Notes under the pieces: model-generated
Seen by the model: the letters and a program-made list of their open reading frames with translations, nothing else
The model's database searches: none
Told to the model about the DNA's origin: nothing
Source of the DNA: Acholeplasmataceae bacterium
Lineage (GTDB): Bacteria; Bacillota_I; Bacilli_A; Acholeplasmatales; Acholeplasmataceae
Length of the DNA stretch: 5,454 bases
Direction of reading: 5' to 3'
Assembly (NCBI GenBank): GCA_028690555.1
Contig: JAQVBA010000067.1
Coordinates: 1 to 5,454 of the forward strand
Shown: positions 1-5,373 of the stretch, piece by piece
Layout: each line of letters begins with the position of its first letter
Position numbering within the stretch: position 1 is the stretch's first letter
Made by a program: the position numbers and the translations under genes

Positions 1-218
1 GCCTATTTTTAGAAAACAGGACAGATTTGCCAATCATCTTGTCATTATCCACGTGGATTATGAATTCTTATCGGTTAGTCAATGATGGAGTGGTTTATGG
101 AGAAGCAACTTATGAAGAAATTGAGCATACACGAGAACTCGTTTTAATGAAAATTGATTTTTTTGAAAAACTATTTATCATTGATTATTTTATAGATCAT
201 AAAACAACGGTTGAATAA
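1..218 (+). CDS. 3' end of an unrecognised protein (5' partial)
   Basis: The reading frame beginning at base 3 is open from the left edge to a TAA stop at 216-218, so this is the last 71 codons of a gene that starts outside the window. A TTG at 27 could be mistaken for a start, but it has no Shine-Dalgarno in front of it and the frame stays open upstream, so an internal position is more likely. The visible C-terminus begins LFLENRTDLP. It has a hydrophobic stretch around PIILSLSTWIM, then an acidic, probably helical segment (EATYEEIEHTREL), and ends in a hydrophobic and aromatic tail (FFEKLFIIDYFID). No catalytic motif is recognisable and I do not assign a family. A terminator follows directly, so this gene ends its transcription unit. 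Confidence 0.7.
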   Translation, partial: LFLENRTDLPIILSLSTWIMNSYRLVNDGVVYGEATYEEIEHTRELVLMKIDFFEKLFIIDYFIDHKTTVE

Positions 219-224
219 AAAGTC

Positions 225-250
225 AAAACGCCAAAGTTTTGGCTTTTTTT
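225..250 (+). terminator. Rho-independent terminator of the left-edge gene
   Basis: GCCAA (230-234) pairs with TTGGC (239-243) around a four-base loop, and seven T residues follow at 244-250. Upstream A residues at 226-228 can extend the stem into the T tract. It begins seven bases after the stop of the partial gene. The next gene's promoter lies immediately downstream, which separates the two transcription units. Confidence 0.8.
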
Positions 251-253
251 GTG

Positions 254-271
254 TGTTATAATGGCTATAAT
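254..271 (+). promoter_or_regulatory. Extended -10 promoter and RBS region for the 286-969 gene
   Basis: A consensus TATAAT at 257-262 is preceded by TG at 254-255 in the TGn position, forming an extended -10 element that can work without a good -35. None is evident, because the -35 region falls inside the preceding terminator. A second TATAAT lies at 266-271. It would start transcription at about 278, on top of the ribosome binding site, so the first copy is the better candidate. The predicted transcript would have a leader of about 17 bases. A weak Shine-Dalgarno GAGGT at 276-280 lies five bases before the ATG at 286. Confidence 0.6.
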
Positions 272-285
272 AAGCGAGGTCAACG

Positions 286-969
286 ATGAAAAAAAGTGAT
301 TTTATATGGATCTTAATAATTCTTGGATTTACATCACTCGTAGTCATAGAATCTACGAGAGAGATCTATGAATCATGGAATACAAAAATGCCTTATCTCT
401 TGGGATTTATTAAAACAGCATTTTTAGCATCGATGGGTGAAAGATTAGTCCATCGAATCAAACACCAGACATATTTTGGAGATTCAGGGATTCTGTTGAA
501 AGCTATGGTTTGGGGCTTTCTCGGCATGGTTTTTGTTTTAATTTTTCAAATATTTTCACAAGGTGTTAACTATGCCCAACAAAACGAACTATTACCTTTG
601 ATTAAGTCATCATCCTTTTGGGCAACTCTATTAACCGCCTTTTTAACTTCAGCACTCATGAATATCTTTTTTGCTCCTACGTTTATGATGCTACACCGAA
701 TGACGGACACATATATCGAAATATCCAATGGTAACATTCGAAAGATGACAAAGATTAAAATGGAAGATGTTATAAGTAAAATTGACTTTAAAGTTTTTAT
801 GACATTTGTTATTATGAAAACAATCCCTTTCTTTTGGATACCAGCGCACACCATCACATTCTTATTACCGCCTGAATATCGTGTTTTATTTGCAAGTTAT
901 TTATCCATTGCATTAGGTATCATATTAACCTTTGCAAAAACAAGAAAGACTAAAGAAGAAACTTTGTGA
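286..969 (+). CDS. Polytopic membrane protein, possibly Mpv17/PMP22-like
   Basis: The product is a 227-residue integral membrane protein of unknown function. Hydrophobic segments lie at roughly residues 6-22, 37-50, 70-90, 108-134, 167-190 and 197-216. Basic patches (HRIKH near 56-60, IRKMTKIK near 151-158, and a KTRKTK tail) separate them. No signal peptidase site or enzymatic motif is visible. The C-terminal stretch at about 190-207 reads TFLLPPEYRVLFASYLS. This resembles the conserved end of the eukaryotic Mpv17/PMP22 family, where a phenylalanine-rich turn, a proline, then YRV and a final helix occur. GERLVHR near 51-57 could match that family's N-terminal GD..Q element, but only loosely. 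The length is also near that family's usual 170-240 residues. The homology is my inference and is uncertain; a lineage-specific membrane protein is the alternative. The ATG at 286 has a promoter and a weak RBS directly upstream. The gene ends in TGA with no clear terminator, so some read-through into the glycerate kinase gene is possible. Confidence 0.85.
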   Translation: MKKSDFIWILIILGFTSLVVIESTREIYESWNTKMPYLLGFIKTAFLASMGERLVHRIKHQTYFGDSGILLKAMVWGFLGMVFVLIFQIFSQGVNYAQQNELLPLIKSSSFWATLLTAFLTSALMNIFFAPTFMMLHRMTDTYIEISNGNIRKMTKIKMEDVISKIDFKVFMTFVIMKTIPFFWIPAHTITFLLPPEYRVLFASYLSIALGIILTFAKTRKTKEETL

Positions 970-991
970 TGCTTTTAAAAATATGGATAAT
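964..991 (+). promoter_or_regulatory. Candidate promoter for glycerate kinase
   Basis: TTGTGA at 964-969 and GATAAT at 986-991 are separated by 16 bases, giving a plausible -35/-10 pair that overlaps the stop codon of the preceding gene. Transcription would begin near 998 and give a leader of about 90 bases. The match is moderate in a very AT-rich region where such hexamers arise by chance. TATAAA at 1002-1007 is another possible -10 but lacks a well-placed -35. Confidence 0.3.
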
Positions 992-1056
992 CAGATTTTT
1001 ATATAAATTAAAATGATGAAAAGATTGTTATTTGCAACTTCTTTTTTAAATATATA

Positions 1057-1066
1057 GGAAGGAGAG
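1057..1066 (+). promoter_or_regulatory. Strong Shine-Dalgarno placed for the mini-ORF, far from the glycerate kinase ATG
   Basis: The purine run GGAAGGAGAG contains AAGGAG at 1059-1064, the best ribosome binding site in the window. It lies 12 bases before the ATG of the five-codon mini-ORF at 1077 and 26 bases before the glycerate kinase ATG at 1091. The second distance is too long for normal direct initiation. No other Shine-Dalgarno lies closer to 1091; the bases just before it read CCGCGAACAT. Ribosomes therefore probably load at the mini-ORF, unless folding shortens the spacing. Confidence 0.65.
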
Positions 1067-1074
1067 ACATCATA

Positions 1075-1092
1075 ATATGTCCGCGAACATAT
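1075..1092 (+). repeat. 18-bp near-palindrome across the glycerate kinase start
   Basis: ATATGT (1075-1080) and ACATAT (1087-1092) are perfect inverted copies around CCGCGA. The whole 18 bases are palindromic except for one symmetrical pair of positions, C1081 and A1086. As DNA it could be an operator for a dimeric repressor. As RNA it could form a weak hairpin whose 5' arm holds the mini-ORF ATG and whose 3' arm holds the first two bases of the glycerate kinase ATG. The GC-rich core stands out in this AT-rich spacer. Confidence 0.5.
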
Positions 1093-1094
1093 GA
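1077..1094 (+). CDS. Five-codon leader mini-ORF (MSANI) overlapping the glycerate kinase start
   Basis: ATG TCC GCG AAC ATA TGA encodes the peptide MSANI. Its TGA stop overlaps the downstream ATG as ATGA (1091-1094), the classic arrangement for translational coupling by termination and reinitiation. It sits 12 bases after a strong AAGGAG, whereas the glycerate kinase ATG has no properly spaced ribosome binding site of its own. The peptide is too short for any function of its own to be inferred, so its likely role is to deliver ribosomes to the downstream start. A chance occurrence, or a small indel that lengthened the original RBS-to-start distance, are the alternatives. Confidence 0.4.
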   Translation: MSANI

Positions 1095-2218
1095 GTAAAA
1101 AATTCGTAATTATTCCGGATTCATTTAAGGGAACACTCTCTTCAATCGAAGTCTGTGACATTATAGAAAATGAAATTCTAAACGTTTTTAATGACGCAGA
1201 AATTAAAAAGATTCCAGTTGCTGATGGTGGTGAAGGTTCTGTTGATGCGTTTTTAGAAGGGTTAAAAGGCGAAAAAGTATTTGTTGAAGTCAATGATCCG
1301 TTTTTTCAAAAAATGACATCTTTTTATGGACTAATTGATCAAGGTGAAACAGCTGTGATTGAAATGGCAGCATGTGCTGGATTACCTCTTGTTGGAAATA
1401 AAAAAGATCCAAGAATCACAACAACATATGGTGTCGGTGAATTATTATTACATGCCATTGAACATGGTGTGAAAAAAGTGATTTTAGGTATCGGTGGAAG
1501 TTCAACAAACGATGGTGGTTGTGGTTTTGCTGCTGCACTTGGTGTAAAGTTTTATGATAAAAATCACGAGATTTTTATTCCTACTGGAGGAACACTACAT
1601 CAAATCCATCAAATTGATAAATCAAACCTCGATAAAAGATTAAATCAAATTGAATTAATTACTATGTGTGATATTGATAACCCGCTTTATGGTAAAGAAG
1701 GCGCAGCTTATGTTTTTGGACCTCAAAAAGGTGCAGATCCTGAAATGGTTGAATTTCTTGATCAAGGATTAAAACATTTAGCGAAGACTGTCCATCAATC
1801 CCTTGGAATTGATGATCCATATTTTAAAGGTGCTGGCGCAGCTGGTGGTTTAGGATATGGTGCAAAGATTTTTGCAAATTCAAAAATACAAATGGGTATT
1901 GAAACGGTATTAGATGCCATGCAATTTGATGAACTTGCTAAAGACGCTGATTATATCATCACTGGCGAAGGTCAAATGGATTTTCAATCACTTAGAGGAA
2001 AAGTAGCAATTGGTGTTGCAAGACGAGCAAAACGTACAAAAGCAAAAGTGATTGCAGTTGTCGGTTCACTGAAAGGTAACAAAGAAGATTATATCAATGA
2101 AGGCATTGATGATATTGTCGTCACAAACTATTTAAATTTATCATTTGATGAACTTAAACCAAGAGCAAAAGAAGATATGACCTACACGGTTGGTTTATTT
2201 ATTGGAACATTAAAATAA
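1091..2218 (+). CDS. glxK: Glycerate kinase (GarK/GlxK family)
   Basis: This is a 375-residue member of the bacterial glycerate kinase family, close to the usual length of about 380. Family members phosphorylate D-glycerate with ATP in the cytoplasm. The GarK/GlxK type typically yields 2-phosphoglycerate, which enters lower glycolysis. Conserved blocks run in family order: PDSFKGTLS at residues 9-17, PVADGGEGS at 42-50, GIGGSSTNDGG at 133-143, CDIDNPLYG then FGPQKGA at about 193-215, GAGAAGGLGYG at 247-257, and TGEGQMDFQSLRGK at 291-304. There is no sign of damage. The ATG at 1091 is the only sensible start: an in-frame TAA lies at 1073-1075, no start codon lies between, and starting later would remove the PDSFKG motif. 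Its RBS is unusually distant and a mini-ORF overlaps it, which suggests coupled or regulated translation. A strong terminator follows, so it is probably transcribed alone or by read-through from the membrane protein upstream. No glyoxylate or tartronate pathway gene accompanies it here. Confidence 0.95.
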   Translation: MSKKFVIIPDSFKGTLSSIEVCDIIENEILNVFNDAEIKKIPVADGGEGSVDAFLEGLKGEKVFVEVNDPFFQKMTSFYGLIDQGETAVIEMAACAGLPLVGNKKDPRITTTYGVGELLLHAIEHGVKKVILGIGGSSTNDGGCGFAAALGVKFYDKNHEIFIPTGGTLHQIHQIDKSNLDKRLNQIELITMCDIDNPLYGKEGAAYVFGPQKGADPEMVEFLDQGLKHLAKTVHQSLGIDDPYFKGAGAAGGLGYGAKIFANSKIQMGIETVLDAMQFDELAKDADYIITGEGQMDFQSLRGKVAIGVARRAKRTKAKVIAVVGSLKGNKEDYINEGIDDIVVTNYLNLSFDELKPRAKEDMTYTVGLFIGTLK

Positions 2219-2230
2219 CAAATGATTGAT

Positions 2231-2245
2231 TGAAAGCATCTTTCA
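2231..2245 (+). repeat. Small hairpin ahead of the main terminator
   Basis: TGAAAG (2231-2236) and CTTTCA (2240-2245) are perfect inverted copies around a CAT loop, 12 bases after the glycerate kinase stop. No T tract follows, so it is unlikely to terminate alone. It may stabilise the transcript end, or it may be chance. Confidence 0.3.
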
Positions 2246-2253
2246 TTTCCTAA

Positions 2254-2284
2254 CAAAACCCAGTTCCCTATGAACTGGGTTTTG
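2254..2284 (+). terminator. Strong terminator after glycerate kinase
   Basis: A perfect 13-bp stem has its left arm at 2254-2266 (ending CCCAGTTC) and its right arm at 2272-2284 (starting GAACTGGG), with the five-base loop CCTAT. The right arm ends in TTTTG and more T residues follow. It lies 35 bases after the stop and before the transporter's promoter. The left arm also supplies AAAA, so the reverse strand would read a T run as well, but no gene on that strand would use it. Confidence 0.9.
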
Positions 2285-2286
2285 GT

Positions 2287-2317
2287 TTGTATGATAATCA
2301 GCTTTTTAGATTATAAT
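2287..2317 (+). promoter_or_regulatory. Candidate promoter of the YfcC-family transporter
   Basis: A consensus TATAAT lies at 2312-2317, between the strong terminator and the transporter start. The -35 is poor: TTGTAT at 2287-2292 gives a 19-base spacer, and the 17-base position holds GTATGA. Transcription would start near 2324, leaving a leader of about 25 bases that includes GGAG at 2336-2339. Confidence 0.5.
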
Positions 2318-2348
2318 AGACTTAAATAAATGATTGGAGATCTTAAAG

Positions 2349-3782
2349 ATGAATGATCAAAAACAATTATTATCGATTAGCAAAAAAGCATTTTTAAATG
2401 TAATTTACATTTTATTAGTTTTAATCTTATCTGCAGGGATTCTTTCACTATTCATTTCACCAGGTGAATTTCTTAGAGATTCTAACGGTATGGTCATCAG
2501 TGGAACTTTCACATTTATAGATAATGTTAACTATCCCATCTGGCGTTGGTTTACGGCACCATTTGAGGTTCTTGTTGGACCTGATGCCTTAAGTGTCATC
2601 ATGATTGGTTTATTTTTAATTATCTTAGGTGGGACTTTTGGTTTAATGCATCAAACCGGTGGTATTAAAGTCATCATCAATCGGTTGATTTATCGCTTTA
2701 GAAACAATAAATATACATTGCTTCGAATGATTATTTTAATATTTATGATTTTTGGAGCTTTTTTTGGAATATTTGAAGAATCCATTGCCTTATTACCAAT
2801 TTTAATTATCCTGTCATTATCGATGGGATGGGATACGATGACTGGAATGGGCATGTGTTTATTGGCTGCTGGTTTTGGGTTTGCTACTGCAATTACAAAT
2901 CCTTTTTCAATCGGTATTGCATCTGATTTAGCGAACACAAACATTTTAAATGGTGTTTTTTATCGATTAATTGTTTTTATTATCATGTATGGTGTGCTTC
3001 AATTTTTCTTAGTAGCATACGCAAAGAAAATCGAAAAAAATCCAGAAAAATCATTGACATATGATGAAGATCTAAAGAAAAAACAAGAGTTAAAAGAAGA
3101 AGTGGATTTTAAAGTAAATGACGAAAATAAAATTTTTAATACCTATGTCATTTTATTCATTATTTTATTGATTGGAATTGTGACCACTGGATTACTTGAA
3201 CTCATTTTCAGTTTGTCCATTCCCGCAATCCCTGTCATGGCTGCAATCTTTTTAATTGGTGGTTTGATATCTGGATATTTAGTGACTAAAAACATGAAAT
3301 ATACACTAAAAACTTATCTTCAAGGCATGTTAGGGGTTGCTCCTGCATTTCTGTTGATTTTATTAGCAGTTAGTGTGAAACACATCATTTCAAATGCGCA
3401 AATTATGGATACAATCCTTTATTATCTATCGAATATGCTCGAAGGAAGTTCTCCAATTGTTGCGATTTTATTTATCTATTTATTTGTATTAATCATTCAA
3501 TTTTTCATCGGTTCAGCATCAGCAAAAGCATTTTTAATTATGCCAATCATATTACCTTTGGTTTCCTTAATTGGTATTTCATCTGAACTTGCAATACTAG
3601 CATTTATTTTTGGTGATGGGTACACCAATGTCATCTTTCCTACAAATGGTGTATTATTAATTGGTTTATCGATTGCTTCTGTAAGCTATTCTAAGTGGTT
3701 TAAATTCACTTATAAATTACAGCTTGCAACATTATTGCTAACTGTATTATTCTTAATTATCGGTATTTGGGTTGGGTATTAA
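2349..3782 (+). CDS. yfcC: YfcC-family membrane transporter
   Basis: A 477-residue polytopic inner-membrane protein of the YfcC family, part of the ion-transporter superfamily often annotated as C4-dicarboxylate or arginine/ornithine-like carriers; its substrate is not established. Family blocks, numbered from the chosen start: GTFGLMHQTGG at 95-105, GIFEES at 140-145 within a hydrophobic segment, TNPFSIGIA at 183-191, GSASAKAFLIMPI at 388-400, and FGDGYTNVIFPTNGV at 421-435. The two NP- and PTNG-containing turns lie in the two halves, consistent with a duplicated inverted-repeat fold. A charged lysine- and glutamate-rich loop at about 226-262 separates the halves and is probably cytoplasmic. 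The open frame extends to a TTG at 2334, but that codon overlaps the GGAG Shine-Dalgarno (2336-2339). The ATG at 2349, nine bases after it, is the better start. The length is typical and the gene looks intact. A convergent M20 peptidase gene lies 16 bases away, which hints at uptake or export of peptides, amino acids or their conjugates. Confidence 0.9.
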   Translation: MNDQKQLLSISKKAFLNVIYILLVLILSAGILSLFISPGEFLRDSNGMVISGTFTFIDNVNYPIWRWFTAPFEVLVGPDALSVIMIGLFLIILGGTFGLMHQTGGIKVIINRLIYRFRNNKYTLLRMIILIFMIFGAFFGIFEESIALLPILIILSLSMGWDTMTGMGMCLLAAGFGFATAITNPFSIGIASDLANTNILNGVFYRLIVFIIMYGVLQFFLVAYAKKIEKNPEKSLTYDEDLKKKQELKEEVDFKVNDENKIFNTYVILFIILLIGIVTTGLLELIFSLSIPAIPVMAAIFLIGGLISGYLVTKNMKYTLKTYLQGMLGVAPAFLLILLAVSVKHIISNAQIMDTILYYLSNMLEGSSPIVAILFIYLFVLIIQFFIGSASAKAFLIMPIILPLVSLIGISSELAILAFIFGDGYTNVIFPTNGVLLIGLSIASVSYSKWFKFTYKLQLATLLLTVLFLIIGIWVGY

Positions 3783-3801
3783 AAAAGCCCAGTGGGCCTT
3801 A
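3781..3801 (-). terminator. Terminator of the M20 peptidase gene, in the convergent gap
   Basis: Read on the minus strand, AAGGCCC (3800-3794) pairs with GGGCTTT (3790-3784) around an ACT loop, with one G-U pair. A six-T run (3786-3781) overlaps the stem end and extends beyond it. The hairpin overlaps the stop codons of both convergent genes. On the plus strand the stem has a mismatch and is followed only by TTATAATT, so termination of the transporter transcript here would be weaker. Confidence 0.75.
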
Positions 3802-5223
3802 TAATTGATCGATAATATTTAAATAAAATTGAACACCATTTAAAACATTTTCTGTTGATATGTCTTCATCTACACCATGTATTTTTGCTAAATCAGCTTT
3901 TGTAACATCCATTGGTGAGAATTTATAAACATGATCACATATTGCATGATAATGTCTAGAATCTGAAGTTGCAATCATTAAATAAGGTGTAGGAACAACA
4001 TCTGGCCATGTCTCTGATATGGCTTTTTCTATGATTTTATAAGCATCATCAATTTTTGAAATCGTCGTAGCTTCTGAAACATCATCCGCTTCAATGGTTA
4101 TTTGATCATTACGAATAATTTTTTTAATACGCGAGATTACAGTAGAAGAATTTTCTTCTGGTCTTAACCTGTAATTAACACCAATACTCGATTCAGCTGG
4201 TAAAACATTAATTGCTTCACTGCCGCTTGCCATCGTAAATGCTTGTGTGGTTTTAAATAAGGATAAAAATTCACCACCTGAGGATTTAGCGATTAATTTA
4301 ACAACAGGCAAGAAAATCCATAGATTCGCAAAAATCATCCGAATCATAAACGAGTTTGAATGAGGCGCAATATGATCAAATAATGCTTTAACTGGAGGCG
4401 TTAATTTAAGTTTGAATGATTTATGATTATTAAGTTTTGTAATGGCGTTTGATAGCATGGTCAAGGTTGTATCTTTTGGTGGAGTTGATGCGTGCCCACC
4501 ACTACTTTTAGCCGTCATTTTTAGGTTCATAAACCCTTTTTCAGCAATACCAACAACGGCAGCTTTTTTTGATACTCCAGGGAAAATATTAGAAACAATT
4601 GCACCACCTTCATCTAAAACAAGATAGGGCTTAATGCCTTGTTCTTGAAAATGTTTCACTATTTTTTGCTGGGAAGTTCCATAGGTTTCTTCATCACCAC
4701 CAAATGCTAAATATAAATCATTAAGAAATATTTTACCATTCGATAAAGCAAATTCTACAGATTCCATGACAGCATTTAAACTGGATTTAGTATCTAGTGT
4801 TCCTCGACCGTACACATAATCATTTTCTATTTTTCCACTAAATGGATTACCCTTCCAATTGCCATTAATCGGAACGACATCATAATGACTCATGAAAACG
4901 ATAGGTTTTTGATTAGATTGTCCTTTAATGTGAAAAAGCATTCCTCGATCAAAAAGAGATAATTTTGAATTTTCAAAGATTTTAGGATATCTATTTTTTA
5001 GATATTCACGGAAATTCACAAATTCCACATCATTTACTTTTAATGGATCGACATTTGAAATCGTTTTAAATTGAATCATTGAACTCAAAGATTCAATCGC
5101 ATGCATAGAATCGATATCATGAATCTTTTTCATTATGGGTGTCATCTTTGGTTTGAAGTTGATTGTTCTTAGAATAATGATGATAATTAACATTATTGGA
5201 ATAATTAGTAGTAGATACCACAT
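3799..5223 (-). CDS. Membrane-anchored M20-family zinc peptidase (carboxypeptidase S/PM20D1-like)
   Basis: A 474-residue M20 metallopeptidase closest in style to the Gly-X carboxypeptidase/PM20D1 branch, which cleaves dipeptides or N-acyl amino acids using two zinc ions. The binding set is complete (numbered from the chosen start): SHYDVVP with His113 and Asp115, GRGTLD with bridging Asp144, GGDEET with base Glu178 and ligand Glu179, LDEGG with Asp204, and KIHGVDE with His449. SGGHAS at 241-246 marks the lid or dimerisation domain, and NVLPAESS then YRLRPEE resume the catalytic domain. DSRHY is at 421-425. One transmembrane segment lies at residues 2-18, followed by many lysines, so by the positive-inside rule the enzyme could face the cytoplasm. 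An ATG at 5251-5253 would add ten residues, but it has no Shine-Dalgarno and lies in a TATAAT box. The ATG at 5221-5223 has AAGGGAG nine bases upstream and is preferred. It converges on the YfcC-type transporter, a plausible functional partner. Confidence 0.92.
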   Translation of the reverse strand: MWYLLLIIPIMLIIIIILRTINFKPKMTPIMKKIHDIDSMHAIESLSSMIQFKTISNVDPLKVNDVEFVNFREYLKNRYPKIFENSKLSLFDRGMLFHIKGQSNQKPIVFMSHYDVVPINGNWKGNPFSGKIENDYVYGRGTLDTKSSLNAVMESVEFALSNGKIFLNDLYLAFGGDEETYGTSQQKIVKHFQEQGIKPYLVLDEGGAIVSNIFPGVSKKAAVVGIAEKGFMNLKMTAKSSGGHASTPPKDTTLTMLSNAITKLNNHKSFKLKLTPPVKALFDHIAPHSNSFMIRMIFANLWIFLPVVKLIAKSSGGEFLSLFKTTQAFTMASGSEAINVLPAESSIGVNYRLRPEENSSTVISRIKKIIRNDQITIEADDVSEATTISKIDDAYKIIEKAISETWPDVVPTPYLMIATSDSRHYHAICDHVYKFSPMDVTKADLAKIHGVDEDISTENVLNGVQFYLNIIDQL

Positions 5224-5232
5224 ATCACTCAT

Positions 5233-5239
5233 CTCCCTT
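5233..5239 (-). promoter_or_regulatory. Shine-Dalgarno that decides the M20 peptidase start
   Basis: On the minus strand AAGGGAG spans 5239-5233. It is nine bases before the ATG at 5223, directly abuts the ATG at 5232, and lies downstream of the ATG at 5253. Only the 5223 start has workable spacing. Confidence 0.75.
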
Positions 5240-5251
5240 GTATTTAGTTTC

Positions 5252-5257
5252 ATTATA
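5252..5257 (-). promoter_or_regulatory. -10 box for the M20 peptidase gene
   Basis: A perfect TATAAT reads on the minus strand from 5257 to 5252. Transcription would start near 5245 and give a leader of about 22 bases with the AAGGGAG inside it. No convincing -35 is seen 16-18 bases upstream (GGCTAT). The box overlaps the upstream in-frame ATG at 5253-5251, which argues against that codon being a start. Confidence 0.5.
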
Positions 5258-5318
5258 ACTTAAATATTTAAATAATAGCCATATTGAGAGATTATGCTTT
5301 AAAATATTCTTTAATTTT

Positions 5319-5349
5319 TTGATGGGATATGATATGATTGCACTATAAA
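5319..5349 (+). promoter_or_regulatory. Candidate promoter for the right-edge secreted protein gene
   Basis: TTGATG (5319-5324) and TATAAA (5344-5349) form a possible pair with a long 19-base spacer. TATGAT boxes at 5328-5333 and 5333-5338 are alternatives, lying in a short GATAT tandem repeat (5326-5335). The region is divergent from the M20 gene, so a promoter is expected here, but the exact one cannot be fixed from sequence alone. Confidence 0.35.
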
Positions 5350-5373
5350 ATGCAGTCATAAGGAGTGATTTTT

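Noticed and set aside
570..857. Minus-strand open frame of 95 codons inside the membrane protein gene
   Set aside because: It is antisense to a clearly coding frame, has no ribosome binding site that I can see, and its product resembles no family.
967..969. TGA as a possible tryptophan codon (mycoplasma code)
   Set aside because: Tryptophans in the conserved genes are TGG, and reading through this TGA adds only two further residues before a TAA, so the standard code is the simpler reading.
1019..1045. Weak hairpin in the glycerate kinase leader (AAAAGATTG with CAACTTCTTTT), considered as an attenuator
   Set aside because: The stem is almost all A-T with a two-base bulge, and only two T residues follow before AAATAT. 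No known riboswitch core is recognisable.
1085..1098. A LexA/SOS-box-like sequence (CGAACATATG followed by AGTA) at the glycerate kinase start
   Set aside because: The left half fits the Bacillus-type CGAAC-N4-GTTCG pattern, but the right half has three mismatches and glycerate kinase is not an expected SOS gene.
991..1293. Minus-strand open frame of 100 codons across the glycerate kinase leader and N-terminus
   Set aside because: It overlaps the conserved PDSFKG and ADGGEG coding blocks antisense, and its serine- and threonine-rich product is typical of shadow translation.
2690..2944. Minus-strand open frame of 84 codons inside the transporter gene
   Set aside because: It is antisense to conserved YfcC motifs, with no supporting signals.
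4442..4627. Plus-strand open frame of 61 codons inside the M20 peptidase gene
   Set aside because: It is antisense to the SGGHAS and LDEGG coding region and is a shadow of that gene.
5326..5340. Short tandem GATAT GATAT GATTG repeat upstream of the secreted protein gene
   Set aside because: Two and a half five-base units in AT-rich DNA is within chance, though it overlaps possible -10 boxes.
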